Of a stretch of 64,000 nt of DNA, positions 44,518-53,555 are shown piece after piece; positions within the stretch are counted from its first letter, which is position 1; each line of letters opens with the position of its first letter. Both the position numbers and the translations under genes were made by a program. The DNA lies in NCBI GenBank assembly GCA_007713455.1, contig VMRT01000005.1, positions 38,109 through 102,108 of the forward strand. Reading direction: 5' to 3'. The stretch comes from Pseudomonas sp. GTDB taxonomy: Bacteria > Pseudomonadota > Gammaproteobacteria > Pseudomonadales > Pseudomonadaceae. The notes beneath the pieces were generated by a model, which was given only the letters and a program-made list of their open reading frames with translations, did no database searches and was not told where the DNA came from.

Positions 44518-45753
44518 ATGAACATCCTCAACGCCCGCCTGCGCGGCCGCAGCGGCCTCTACCGCATCGAACTAAACGGCGCACGCATCGCTTCCATCAG
44601 CGCCCAGCAGGCGCCGGCCGAAGCCAACAAGGGCGATATCGACGCCGCCAGCAATCTGGTGGTGCCGCCCTTCATCGAGCCGCACATCCACCTCGACGCC
44701 ACGCTGACCGCCGGCGAGCCAGCCTGGAACATGAGCGGCACGCTGTTCGAGGGCATCGAGCGCTGGGGCGAGCGCAAGGCGCTGGTCACCCACGAGGACA
44801 CCAAGGCGCGGTCGAAGAAGACCATCGACATGCTGGTCGACCACGGCATCCAGCATGTGCGCACCCACGTCGACGTCACCGACCCGACGCTGTCGGCGCT
44901 CAAATCGATGCTCGAGGTGCGCGAGGAAACCCGCCATCTGATCGACCTGCAGATCGTCGCCTTCCCACAGGAGGGCATCGAGTCGTTCAAGGGTGGTCGC
45001 GAGCTGATGACCGAGGCGATCGCCATGGGCGCCGATGTGGTCGGCGGCATTCCGCACTTCGAGAACACCCGTGACCAGGGCGTCAGCTCGATCAAGTTCC
45101 TCATGGACTTGGCCGAGCGCAGCGGCTGTTTGGTGGACGTGCACTGCGACGAAACCGACGACCCACAGTCACGCTTTCTCGAAGTGCTCGCCGAGGAGGC
45201 GCGGGTGCGCGAGATGGGCGAGCGGGTCACCGCCAGCCACACCACGGCGATGGGCTCCTACGACAACGCCTACTGCTCCAAGCTGTTCCGCCTGCTCAAG
45301 TTATCGAAGATCAACTTCGTTTCCTGCCCGACCGAGAGCATCCACCTGCAGGGCCGCTTCGATACCTATCCCAAACGTCGCGGGCTGACCCGTGTGGCCG
45401 AGATCGACCGCGCCGGGATGAACATCTGCTTCGGTCAGGATTCCATCGTCGACCCTTGGTATCCGCTGGGCAACGGCAACATCCTGCGCATCCTCGAAGC
45501 CGGGCTGCACATCTGTCACATGCTCGGCTACGAGGACCTGCAGCGCGGCCTGGACCTGATCACCGACAACAGCGCACGGACGCTGAACCTGGGCGAGCGC
45601 TACGGACTGGAAGTGGGGCGCCCGGCCAATCTGCTGGTGCTGTCGGCGCCGGACGACTACGAGATGCTGCGCACCCAGGGCCACGCCCTGCTTTCGGTGC
45701 GCAATGGTGAGGTACTGATGCGCCGCACGCCGGCGCAGATTCAGCGCTATTGA
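44518..45753 (+). CDS. codA: Cytosine deaminase CodA
   Basis: 411-aa amidohydrolase that converts cytosine to uracil and ammonia. Metal and active-site features are His56 and His58 (PHIHLD), VDVHCDETDDP, ASHTTAMGS and CFGQDSIVDPW. It follows codB with an AAGGAG ribosome site. Its stop overlaps the convergent cytochrome gene by a few bases. codBA plus cyanase gives two routes to ammonia in this region. Confidence 0.96.
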   Translation: MNILNARLRGRSGLYRIELNGARIASISAQQAPAEANKGDIDAASNLVVPPFIEPHIHLDATLTAGEPAWNMSGTLFEGIERWGERKALVTHEDTKARSKKTIDMLVDHGIQHVRTHVDVTDPTLSALKSMLEVREETRHLIDLQIVAFPQEGIESFKGGRELMTEAIAMGADVVGGIPHFENTRDQGVSSIKFLMDLAERSGCLVDVHCDETDDPQSRFLEVLAEEARVREMGERVTASHTTAMGSYDNAYCSKLFRLLKLSKINFVSCPTESIHLQGRFDTYPKRRGLTRVAEIDRAGMNICFGQDSIVDPWYPLGNGNILRILEAGLHICHMLGYEDLQRGLDLITDNSARTLNLGERYGLEVGRPANLLVLSAPDDYEMLRTQGHALLSVRNGEVLMRRTPAQIQRY

Positions 45754-46433
45754 GCGGCCGCGGTTGTCTTGCGCAAACGGTTGATGTTGGCCATCTCTTC
45801 GGCCGGCGTCAGCTTCAGCTGCGATAGGTAGGCCGCCAGCGCCTCGACGTCAGCGGCAGAGAGGTGGCTTGCCACGCCGATCATCACCGAGCCGGCACGG
45901 CTGGGGTCGTTCTCGCGGAAGCGCGTCAGCGCCTTGCGGATGTATTCGTCCGGCTGTCCGGCCAGCCGCGGCATGGTCTCCATGCCCTCCGCATGCGCGC
46001 CATGGCAGCCGGTGCAGGTGGTCTGGAAGATCTTCTCGCCGGTATTGCGCAAGGCTGCATCCGTCGCACCTTCCGGCGGATTGACCTTCTGCTGGCTGAA
46101 GAACACCGCGATGTTCACCCGCTCCTCCATGCTGAGATTCTGCGCCAGCTTGGACATGACGAAGTCGGTGCGCTCGCCGCTGGCGAACTTCTCGAAGGCG
46201 TGGAACAGGTATCGCGGATTCTGCCCGGCAAGATTGGGAATGTGCTTGCGCTTGCTGTTGCCGGTTTCGCCGTGGCAGTAGGAACAGAACACGGCGCGTT
46301 CCTGACCGGCCAGGCTGGCCTGCTCGCGCCGTTGCTCATCGGCCATGACGTAGTTGAAGCGCTCGACGACCGCCTCGCTGGCATGAGTCAGCGGAACGAA
46401 GCAGGCGAGCAGGGCAAGAGCGAGCGTACGCAT
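45747..46433 (-). CDS. Diheme cytochrome c (c4-like)
   Basis: Periplasmic electron carrier of 228 aa with a signal peptide (about 1-18, ends THA) and two heme sites: CSYCH at 50-54 and CTGCH at 140-144, each followed by a cytochrome c fold. The layout matches the c4/c5-like two-domain family. Its partners are unknown, but a terminal oxidase or denitrification enzyme is possible. It overlaps the end of codA by 7 bases. A TATAGT lies about 50 bases upstream of the ATG on its strand. Confidence 0.9.
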   Translation of the reverse strand: MRTLALALLACFVPLTHASEAVVERFNYVMADEQRREQASLAGQERAVFCSYCHGETGNSKRKHIPNLAGQNPRYLFHAFEKFASGERTDFVMSKLAQNLSMEERVNIAVFFSQQKVNPPEGATDAALRNTGEKIFQTTCTGCHGAHAEGMETMPRLAGQPDEYIRKALTRFRENDPSRAGSVMIGVASHLSAADVEALAAYLSQLKLTPAEEMANINRLRKTTAAAQ

Positions 46434-46768
46434 GAGGAGGCATCCGTTACTGAAATAGTCAGGGATTTTGTGGGCATCCGACTATAAGAAGCGCCAGGCC
46501 AGCGGACCCCGGCACAGGTCAACAAAAGTGCTGTTGTGCGAGGCGCCGGCGCCATCCGTGAGCCGCGTCACAGATCGCTGCCGGCCCTGCCCAGGGAGCA
46601 GGACACTCATGCCGTAGCTGGCGCTTTTTCCGCCAAATGACAGAAGTGCGCGCCTTTGCCGCATTGACGATAGAAAAAATCGATGAAGCGTTTTGATGGA
46701 AACGCCAGACAGGAAGGAGGCATTCGACTAAAGTAGCAACCCTTCACCACCGAGGAGCCGTAACCCCC
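46434..46768. other. Divergent gap between cytochrome c and thioesterase genes
   Basis: 335 bases without a gene. The complement of 46481-46486 reads TATAGT, a possible -10 for the leftward cytochrome gene. No -35 partner, FNR/DNR box or repeat was found. Confidence 0.4.
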
Positions 46769-47272
46769 ATGCTAGATGGACATGCAGAGCTGACCATGAC
46801 CGTGCTGATGACGCCGGACAAAGCCAATTTTTCCGGCAACGTACATGGCGGCACGCTGCTCAAGTATCTCGACGAGGTCGCCTACGCCTGCGCCAGCCGC
46901 TACGCCGGGCAGTACGTCGTCACCCTCTCGGTGGATCAGGTGGTGTTCCGCCAGCCGGTGCATGTTGGCGAACTGGTCACCTTCCTCGCCTCGGTCAACT
47001 ACACCGGTACCACTTCGATGGAGATCGGCATCAAGGTCGTCACCGAAGACATTCGCGAGAAGACCGTGCGCCATACCAACAGCTGCTTCTTCACCATGGT
47101 CGCCCTCGGCGAAGACGGCAAACCGGTAGCGGTACCGCCGCTCAACCCGAAGACGCCTGAACAGCAGCGTCGTTTCGCCCAGGCCTACCAGCGCCGCGAA
47201 ATACGCCGCGAACTGGAACATCGCTACAGCGAGCTACGCGCTGGTAACGAGCGCCTCACCGCCGTGAAGTAA
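46769..47272 (+). CDS. Hotdog-fold acyl-CoA thioesterase
   Basis: 167-aa cytoplasmic thioesterase of the YciA/BACH group. The active-site region is NVHGGTLLKYLDEVAYACA near residue 24, followed by TLSVDQVVFRQPVHVGE. Such enzymes release free acids from acyl-CoA. The ATG starts MLDGHAELTM. It is followed by a 10-base-stem hairpin at 47292-47320. Confidence 0.9.
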   Translation: MLDGHAELTMTVLMTPDKANFSGNVHGGTLLKYLDEVAYACASRYAGQYVVTLSVDQVVFRQPVHVGELVTFLASVNYTGTTSMEIGIKVVTEDIREKTVRHTNSCFFTMVALGEDGKPVAVPPLNPKTPEQQRRFAQAYQRREIRRELEHRYSELRAGNERLTAVK

Positions 47273-47291
47273 GCGCTACCCCGTGAAACCA

Positions 47292-47320
47292 CGTGGAATC
47301 CGGCCAGCCTGGATTCCACG
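47292..47320 (+). terminator. Hairpin after the thioesterase gene
   Basis: CGTGGAATCC and GGATTCCACG form a perfect 10-base stem with a 9-base loop, 20 bases after the stop. There is no T-run. Confidence 0.65.
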
Positions 47321-47391
47321 GCGGCCCCAAATTTGTAACAAAACCTTATACAATGCACGGCTTTCCGCATCCCGCCCCCTGAGGATCTGCC

Positions 47392-47736
47392 GTGAGCTCG
47401 CTGCCACCCTGCCCCAAATGCAACTCCGAATACACCTACGAAGACGGCCAGATGCTGGTCTGCCCCGAGTGCGCCCATGAGTGGTCCGCCACCGAAGGCG
47501 CGGCTGCCGCGAGCGAAAGCGACAAGGTGATCAAGGACTCGGTAGGCAACACGCTGCAGGATGGCGACACCATCACGGTAATCAAGGACCTCAAGGTCAA
47601 GGGCTCGTCGCTGGTGGTCAAGGTCGGCACCAAGGTGAAGAACATCCGCCTGGTCGACGGCGACCACGATATCGACTGCAAGATCGACGGCATCGGCGCG
47701 ATGAAGCTGAAGTCCGAGTTCGTCAGAAAAGTCTGA
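47392..47736 (+). CDS. yjdM: YjdM/PhnA-type zinc-ribbon protein
   Basis: 114 aa with a zinc ribbon at the N-terminus (Cys7, Cys10, Cys24, Cys27: CPKC and CPEC) and a conserved C-terminal beta domain ([38 protein letters not shown]). The family was once called PhnA; its role is unsettled. GTG start behind GAGGATCTGCC. It is followed by a bidirectional terminator. Confidence 0.93.
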   Translation: MSSLPPCPKCNSEYTYEDGQMLVCPECAHEWSATEGAAAASESDKVIKDSVGNTLQDGDTITVIKDLKVKGSSLVVKVGTKVKNIRLVDGDHDIDCKIDGIGAMKLKSEFVRKV

Positions 47737-47751
47737 GCCGCGATGCTCGTC

Positions 47752-47779
47752 CGAAAGCCCGGCATTCGCCGGGCTTTCG
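47752..47779. terminator. Bidirectional terminator between yjdM and the DUF1294 gene
   Basis: CGAAAGCCCGGC and GCCGGGCTTTCG form a 12-base stem with an ATTC loop. It stands between convergent genes, with TTT on the rightward side (GCGTTT). Confidence 0.85.
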
Positions 47780-47783
47780 CGTT

Positions 47784-48512
47784 TCAGAGCAGCCGCAACA
47801 GCCAGTCCAGCCGCTCGCGGGTGAAACCGCTGCCGATGAACAGCAGATCGATCCAGAACGCCTGGTGCAGCACCACGATCAGCCAGAACGCCAGCTGATA
47901 GCTCAGCTTGCGGGTCTTGTGGCGAAAGACCTGCTGCGCCACCAGCGCACCCGGCCAGCCGCCGGCCAGCTCGAAGAAATGCAGTGTGGTTTCCGGTGTG
48001 CGCCAGCGATCCTTCAGCGCGCTGTGCTTGTCGCGCCAGTAGAGGACGAAGGTCAGCAGGCTGGCGACGGCATAGATCGCCAACGGCAACACCGCACCGA
48101 GGCGCAGGAGGCTGCCCGCCAACGGCAGCAGACAGAGCAGCCCGAACAGCACCAGTTTGAGGGGAAGCTGCTGGATGTTGCCAGCGACCAACTGGCGCGC
48201 AGGCTTGCCAGCGGCCCGCGCCGTCGCGCGCGGACGGGCCTGTTGCTCGGCCGGCTTGCGCTGACTGCCCGGGCGCTGGCGAATCGCTGGCTGGTCCAGC
48301 GTCAGCGGCGCATCCAGCCGCAGATGCTCGGCACGCAGCCGACCCTGGGGATCGCGCCCCGACACGTAGAGCACACGATCACCAACCAGCGGCCGACGCT
48401 CACCATGCACGGCCGAGATATGCGCGAAGACATCTTCACCGCCCTGCTCCGGGCGAATGAAGCCGAAGCCCTTCTGGTCGTTCCAGCTTTTCAGCGTGCC
48501 TCGCTGTTCCAT
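47784..48512 (-). CDS. Cold-shock domain plus DUF1294 membrane protein
   Basis: 242-aa two-part protein. Residues about 1-65 are a cold-shock nucleic acid-binding domain ([30 protein letters not shown]). A basic linker rich in Arg/Lys/Gln/Ala follows. The C-terminal half is a DUF1294 membrane domain with about four helices ([40 protein letters not shown]). The fusion suggests RNA binding at the inner membrane; function unknown. A TTG start three codons earlier is possible. It is divergent from the NYN-LOTUS gene. Confidence 0.88.
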   Translation of the reverse strand: MEQRGTLKSWNDQKGFGFIRPEQGGEDVFAHISAVHGERRPLVGDRVLYVSGRDPQGRLRAEHLRLDAPLTLDQPAIRQRPGSQRKPAEQQARPRATARAAGKPARQLVAGNIQQLPLKLVLFGLLCLLPLAGSLLRLGAVLPLAIYAVASLLTFVLYWRDKHSALKDRWRTPETTLHFFELAGGWPGALVAQQVFRHKTRKLSYQLAFWLIVVLHQAFWIDLLFIGSGFTRERLDWLLRLL

Positions 48513-48640
48513 GCACCGCAATCCATGTGATCAAAGTCGCGCATGCTAACCGAGCTCGGCATGCGTTGGCAGCACACCGCTATGGCCATGGCACGGTGGT
48601 CGGCGTTATGGTCGGGCGATCTCCAGTCCAGGGAAGAAGC

Positions 48641-49471
48641 ATGGCCAGCAAGCCCAACAGTTCGAACAAGCAGAAGCACCTCGCCGTGCTGATCGACGCC
48701 GACAACGCGCCCGCCGCCATCGTCGAAGGGCTGTTCGAGGAAATCGCAAAATACGGCGTCGCCAGCGTCAAGCGCATCTACGGCGACTGGACCAAACCCA
48801 ACCTCGGCAGCTGGAAAAAGGTGCTGCTCGACTACTCGATCCAGCCGATCCAGCAGTTCGCCTACACCTCGGGCAAGAACGCCACCGACAGCTCGCTGAT
48901 CATCGACGCCATGGACCTGCTCTACACGCGGCGTTTCGACGGCTTCTGCCTGGTTTCCAGCGACAGCGACTTCACTCGTCTGGCCGCACGCATCCGCGAA
49001 GAGGGCCTGACGGTGTATGGCTTTGGTGAGCAGAAGACGCCCTCGCCCTTCGTCTCTGCCTGCGACAAGTTCATCTACACCGAAATCCTGCGCGCCGATG
49101 CCGCCAAAACGACATCCGAGCCACCGTCATCGGAAAAGCTCGCCGCAGCCGCCGCTCAGGTGGAAGAAACCAGCAAGCTGCCGAAGGCCGGCGACAAGGG
49201 CGACACCATCAAATGTCAGCAGGTGCCGGTGGACTTCATCGCCAAGGTGCTCGACGACCTGTCCGAGGAGGACGACTGGATTCAGCTGGGCACTCTCGGA
49301 CAGAACATCAGCAAGCTCCGCCCCGCCTTCGATCCGCGGCTGTATGGCTGCAAGAAGCTCAGCGACCTGATCGCCAACCAGCCCAAGCGCTTCGACCTGG
49401 AATCACGGGGCAGCAGCGCCACCGGCGGCAAGGACCTCTACGTACGCCTACGCAAACCCGGCAAGCACTGA
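48641..49471 (+). CDS. NYN-domain nuclease-like protein with LOTUS domain
   Basis: 276 aa. Residues about 12-150 form a NYN/LabA-type PIN-like nuclease domain: VLIDADNAPA, YGDWT, DSSLIIDAMDLLY and LVSSDSDFTRLAARIRE give the conserved acidic residues. After an Ala/Glu-rich linker, residues about 200-276 match an OST-HTH/LOTUS RNA-binding domain (FIAKVLDDLSEEDDWIQLGT, LGQNISKLRPAFDPRLYG). A role in RNA metabolism is inferred. The ATG follows GGGAAGAAG. Confidence 0.9.
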   Translation: MASKPNSSNKQKHLAVLIDADNAPAAIVEGLFEEIAKYGVASVKRIYGDWTKPNLGSWKKVLLDYSIQPIQQFAYTSGKNATDSSLIIDAMDLLYTRRFDGFCLVSSDSDFTRLAARIREEGLTVYGFGEQKTPSPFVSACDKFIYTEILRADAAKTTSEPPSSEKLAAAAAQVEETSKLPKAGDKGDTIKCQQVPVDFIAKVLDDLSEEDDWIQLGTLGQNISKLRPAFDPRLYGCKKLSDLIANQPKRFDLESRGSSATGGKDLYVRLRKPGKH

Positions 49472-49481
49472 GCACCGCCAC

Positions 49482-50915
49482 TCAGCTCGCCTGCTCGTCC
49501 GGCGCATGGCAGCAGACGCGGTCCCGGCCCTCATGCTTGGCCCGATACAGCGCGGCGTCGGCACGGCGCAGCAGGCTGTCCACTGTGTCCGTCGCGTTTA
49601 GCTCGGCGACACCGGCGCTGAGGGTCTGCGTCTGGCCAGTACTGAATGACAGCGCCCGCGACTGCTCGCACAGGCGCTCAGCAAACGCCGCGGCCTGCTG
49701 GCTGCTGGTTTCCGGGCACAGCAGAAGGAACTCTTCGCCACCCCAGCGGCCCACGGCATCACTACCGCGCAGACCGGATACCAGCAGGTCGGCGAACTCC
49801 TTGAGGACGCGATCCCCCATCTGATGACCGAACTCGTCGTTGATGGATTTGAAGTGGTCGATATCAAGCATGACGATCGACAGCGGCCGGCTGTAACGCC
49901 GCGCCTGCTCCAGCGCCCTGGCGAAACGCCGATCCAGGGCGGCGCGGTTGGCCAGGCCGGTGAGCGGATCGGTCTGCGATTTGACCTGCAGCTGCTCGTT
50001 CAACCGGCGCAGCCGGCCGATCCAGAACAGGCTGGTCAGCAGCATCACCGAAAAGACCACGACGATCTGCACGACCAGACGGTAGTCGGTGCCCGACTCG
50101 ACGCGAATCGGCGCATGCCTGTTGGCGATCTGGTTAAGCTCCCCCGGGGTGATCGTCGCAATCGCCTTGTTCAGGATGTCGCGCAGCACCGGCTCGCTCT
50201 TCAGCACGCCGATGCGAAACTGATTGTCGAGACTCGTCAGCTGCCCGGCGATCTTCAGATTGAACCAGCCTTCGCGGCGAATGGTGTAGGCAGCCACGGT
50301 CAGCGAGCGCACGGTGAGATCGGCCTTGCGCTCGTTCACCAGCGCCAGCGCCTGGGCATCCGTGTCGGTGCTGATGACGCGCAAGCGGGGAAAGTCCCGC
50401 CGAACGCTTTCCTCGACAAACGTGCCCACCGGCAAAGCGACCGTTACGTCTTCGAGGGCGGACAAGTCAGCCACATAGGGATGGTCTTCCCGCGCGATCA
50501 CCACATTGGCGTCGGTGAACAGCGGCTGGGTGAAGATCAGCCAGGCATCACGCACCGGCGTCTGGTTGAGGAAGCTGAGCAGCTGGCAGCGGCCAGCCTG
50601 GGAGAACGCCACCGACTGGCCCCAGTCGCTGGTCGCCACGATATCCAGTTGCAGCCCCGCCCGTTGTGCTACCAGCCGAAGCAGGTCGGCGGCGATCCCT
50701 TCATGCTCCCCGCGGGCATTGAGCATCTCGAACGGCAGCCAATCCGGGTCGACACAGATGCTGACCGAGCGGTTGCCGGCCAGCCAGTCGCGTTCGGCTG
50801 CGTCGAGCTCGAGCGTTACATCGGCCGTTGCCGCTGCACCACCTGCAAATGCCAGCAACGCCAGAAGCAGATACCTAGTCACTTCAGCCACCCTCGGAAG
50901 GAGTGCACGTAACAT
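49482..50915 (-). CDS. Diguanylate cyclase with periplasmic binding-type sensor
   Basis: 477-aa membrane protein. A signal/anchor and a periplasmic SBP_bac_3-like domain (about 40-265: WLPFEMLNARGEHEGIAADL, CQLLSFLNQTPVRDAWLIFT) come first. A membrane helix (QIVVVFSVMLLTSLFWIG) leads to a GGDEF domain with the active motif GGEEF (VGRWGGEEFLLL) and DPLTGLANRAALDRRF. It makes cyclic di-GMP in response to an unknown amino acid-like ligand. The ATG at 50915 lacks a good ribosome site; a TTG at 50963 is possible. Confidence 0.9.
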   Translation of the reverse strand: MLRALLPRVAEVTRYLLLALLAFAGGAAATADVTLELDAAERDWLAGNRSVSICVDPDWLPFEMLNARGEHEGIAADLLRLVAQRAGLQLDIVATSDWGQSVAFSQAGRCQLLSFLNQTPVRDAWLIFTQPLFTDANVVIAREDHPYVADLSALEDVTVALPVGTFVEESVRRDFPRLRVISTDTDAQALALVNERKADLTVRSLTVAAYTIRREGWFNLKIAGQLTSLDNQFRIGVLKSEPVLRDILNKAIATITPGELNQIANRHAPIRVESGTDYRLVVQIVVVFSVMLLTSLFWIGRLRRLNEQLQVKSQTDPLTGLANRAALDRRFARALEQARRYSRPLSIVMLDIDHFKSINDEFGHQMGDRVLKEFADLLVSGLRGSDAVGRWGGEEFLLLCPETSSQQAAAFAERLCEQSRALSFSTGQTQTLSAGVAELNATDTVDSLLRRADAALYRAKHEGRDRVCCHAPDEQAS

Positions 50916-51099
50916 TGGCGACGGCTGCAGTTCAACACGGCGCAAATGGCACGGCAAGATCAATCATGGCTTTGAGCCATCACAAATCATGCCAACCATT
51001 TTTTTGACGCTTCTAATCATTTGCAATCATTGATTGGCGCAGCGATCGAACCGACCCCCGGCCAGCTCTTCTAACGGGGACCGAATATTGGAGGTTTCA

Positions 51100-51480
51100 A
51101 TGAGCAAGCAGCTATTTCTCGCCTGCGGTCTGGCGCTCTGTGCCCCGCTGGCGTTCGCACAAACGCCGCCGCCGGAAGTGGTCACCCACCTCAACGGCCT
51201 CGATGTGGAGATCAGTCCGATGGGCGTGCCGGCCAAATCCGAAGGGGTCGAAGGCGAGCTGCTTGGCGTGCGGGCGGTGAAGGTGATGAACCGCACGGGC
51301 GGCCAGATCACCTGCGAGTTCCATGTACCGAACGACGCGCGCTCGGATACTTCGGCGTCTCCAGTTTTCACTGTCGCGCCAAATACCCAGCGCACCGAGC
51401 GCGTTCCCGGCGACTACTCGCCGGACGAGCCCTACGCGGAGATCACTTGCCGCTCCAGCGACCAGAGCCCGGCGCAATGA
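51100..51480 (+). CDS. Small exported protein of unknown function
   Basis: 126 aa with a clear signal peptide (about 1-21, ends AFA) and two cysteines in the mature part (QITCEFH, AEITCRSS). The rest is a short beta-rich domain I do not recognise. GGAGGT precedes ATG 51100 by seven bases, which decides this start over longer frames. It is convergent with the ABC transporter operon to its right. Confidence 0.8.
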   Translation: MSKQLFLACGLALCAPLAFAQTPPPEVVTHLNGLDVEISPMGVPAKSEGVEGELLGVRAVKVMNRTGGQITCEFHVPNDARSDTSASPVFTVAPNTQRTERVPGDYSPDEPYAEITCRSSDQSPAQ

Positions 51481-51492
51481 GCGCCGTGACCT

Positions 51493-52419
51493 TCAGCGGC
51501 GCTCCTCGCGGATAAAGGGAATACCCAGTGCGCCCGGCTGATTGCCGGAAACGTTCTTGCCGCTGGCAACCCAGATCATCACCGCCAGGGTCACGGCGTA
51601 GGGCGTCATCAGCACGAAGTACTGCGGCAGACGCACCCCGGCAGCGGCCAGATGCGGGATCAGCGCCTCGATGCAGCCGAACAGCAGCGCACCGGCCAGG
51701 GCCTTCCAGGGTGACCAGCGGGCGAAGATCACCAGCGCCACGGCGATCCAGCCGCGGCCGCCAGTCATATCGGCGATCCACAGCTTGGTGCTGAGCACCG
51801 AGATATAGCCGCCGGCCAGGCCGATCAGCGCGGCGCCGGCGAGAATCGCCGCCAGCCGATAGCCGAGCACGGAAATGCCCGCAGCGTCCGCCGCCTGCGG
51901 GTTCTCCCCCACCGCGCGCAAACGCAGGCCGGTGGTGGTGCGGGTAAGAAACCAGACCACGGCGAGAAAGATCAGCGGCGTCATGAACACCTGCGGGTTC
52001 TGCACGAAGACTTTGCCCACGAGCGGCAACTCCGACAGCGGCCACAGCTCGACCGCGCCCAACCCCTTGACCGGCTTGTTGGTCCAGTCCAGCAAGGTGC
52101 CGAGCAGGCCGGTCAGGCCCTGGCAGAAGAACACCAGCGCCAACCCGGCGATCACCTGGTTGATCCGTAGCACCAGCACCATCAGTGCGAACAGCAGCGA
52201 CACCACGGCAGCCGCGCCCATAGCCATCAGCAGCGAAGTGCCGTGGCTGCCGAACGCCAGTTGCGCGCCAATCCCGGCCAGCGCGCCGACCAGCATCAGG
52301 CCCTCGGCGCCCAACGCCAGGACGCCCGCCCGTTCCGTGAGAATCAGCCCCAGCGCCGCGAGGGCGAAGGGCACGGCGAAGTCCGGCGTATTGCCGAGCC
52401 AGTTGGCGATCATATCCAT
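51493..52419 (-). CDS. BMP-type ABC transporter permease, second subunit
   Basis: 308-aa inner-membrane subunit with about nine helices, of the BmpA-associated (YufQ/NupQ-like) family. Segments include ERAGVLALGAEGLMLVGALA, AVGENPQAADAAGISVLGYR and GGRGWIAVALVIFARWSPWK. It is last in the operon. The ATG overlaps the stop of the first permease by 1 base (TGATG), behind GGGAGGCG. It transports nucleosides or nucleobases together with its partners. Confidence 0.92.
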   Translation of the reverse strand: MDMIANWLGNTPDFAVPFALAALGLILTERAGVLALGAEGLMLVGALAGIGAQLAFGSHGTSLLMAMGAAAVVSLLFALMVLVLRINQVIAGLALVFFCQGLTGLLGTLLDWTNKPVKGLGAVELWPLSELPLVGKVFVQNPQVFMTPLIFLAVVWFLTRTTTGLRLRAVGENPQAADAAGISVLGYRLAAILAGAALIGLAGGYISVLSTKLWIADMTGGRGWIAVALVIFARWSPWKALAGALLFGCIEALIPHLAAAGVRLPQYFVLMTPYAVTLAVMIWVASGKNVSGNQPGALGIPFIREERR

Positions 52420-53555
52420 CAGCTTTCGCCTCCCTGAACGCGGCGGATGCGGTGGCGGATAAAGAAATCCGAAGAGGCGACGCAGATCACCAGGATCGCC
52501 TGGATCAACTGCACCATGGAAAACGGGATCTGGTAGAACACCTGCAGGCTGCGCCCGGCGACGAACAGCATCGCCATCAACAGCGCCACCACCAGCGCTG
52601 CCACCGGGTTGTTGCGCGCCAGAAAGGCGATGAGGATCCCGGAGAAGCCGTAGCCCTGATAGAACGACTGGGTCAGCCGCCCCTCCTGCCCGGCAGTGAC
52701 GAGAAAGCCGGCGATCCCGGCCATGGCACCGGAAATCAGCACGGTGCCGATGATCATCTTCTGCACCGGCACCCCCACGGCGCCCGCCACACGCGGATTG
52801 GCATCGACGAAGCGCAGGTAGAGCCCGGCGCGGGAAATGCCGAGAAACCATAGCGCCAGCAACGCGACGAACACGGCCAGCGGCACTGCCGCGCTGATGC
52901 CGTCGAACAACTCGGGCAGGCGCTCGAACGGCTGGAATTGCGGTGAATAAGGGAACGAGCTTTTCGGGTCTTTCCAGCTTCCGTACAAAAGGTGCAGCAG
53001 GAAATTGATCGCCAGGTAGTTGAGCATCAGCGTCGAGATGATCTCGTTGACCTTCAGCCGCAGCTTGAGCAACACCGGCGCCAGCGCCCAGAGCAGACCG
53101 CAGATGATCGCTGCCGCCAGCATCAGCGGCAGACGCAGCGCCTGCGGGCCGATCTCGAACAGCGAGATCGCAGTGGCACCGATGGCGCCCCAGATCATCT
53201 GACCCTCAAGCCCGAGGTTCCAGAACTTGGCGCGAAACGCCATGCAGCCAGCCAGGCCGACGAGGATCATCGGCGATGCTTGAAACAAGACCGCTTTCAG
53301 GCTCTGCGCATCGAACACCGTGAGGATGACAAACTCGTTGAGCAGCTCACCGGCCGGAACGCCAGCGGCGATCAGGATGGCGGCGGAAATACCCAGCCCC
53401 AGCAGCAGCGCGAGACCGATGATCACAGCCTGCCAATGCCAAGCCAGTTGCTGGCGGATCTCCAGAGCGTAACGCCGCGACAGCAGCGGCTGTTTCGGGC
53501 GCTCGGCCGCTTGCGTAGCCTGCTCGATCATCACGGGGCGTACCTGTTCATTCAT
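52419..53555 (-). CDS. BMP-type ABC transporter permease, first subunit
   Basis: 378-aa inner-membrane permease with about nine helices (YufP/NupP-like). Segments include FRAKFWNLGLEGQMIWGAIG, ANPRVAGAVGVPVQKMIIGT and YGFSGILIAFLARNNPVAAL. An N-terminal cytoplasmic tail of about 45 residues precedes the first helix. It overlaps the ATPase gene by 8 bases and the next permease by 1 base, so the operon is tightly coupled. Confidence 0.92.
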   Translation of the reverse strand: MNEQVRPVMIEQATQAAERPKQPLLSRRYALEIRQQLAWHWQAVIIGLALLLGLGISAAILIAAGVPAGELLNEFVILTVFDAQSLKAVLFQASPMILVGLAGCMAFRAKFWNLGLEGQMIWGAIGATAISLFEIGPQALRLPLMLAAAIICGLLWALAPVLLKLRLKVNEIISTLMLNYLAINFLLHLLYGSWKDPKSSFPYSPQFQPFERLPELFDGISAAVPLAVFVALLALWFLGISRAGLYLRFVDANPRVAGAVGVPVQKMIIGTVLISGAMAGIAGFLVTAGQEGRLTQSFYQGYGFSGILIAFLARNNPVAALVVALLMAMLFVAGRSLQVFYQIPFSMVQLIQAILVICVASSDFFIRHRIRRVQGGES

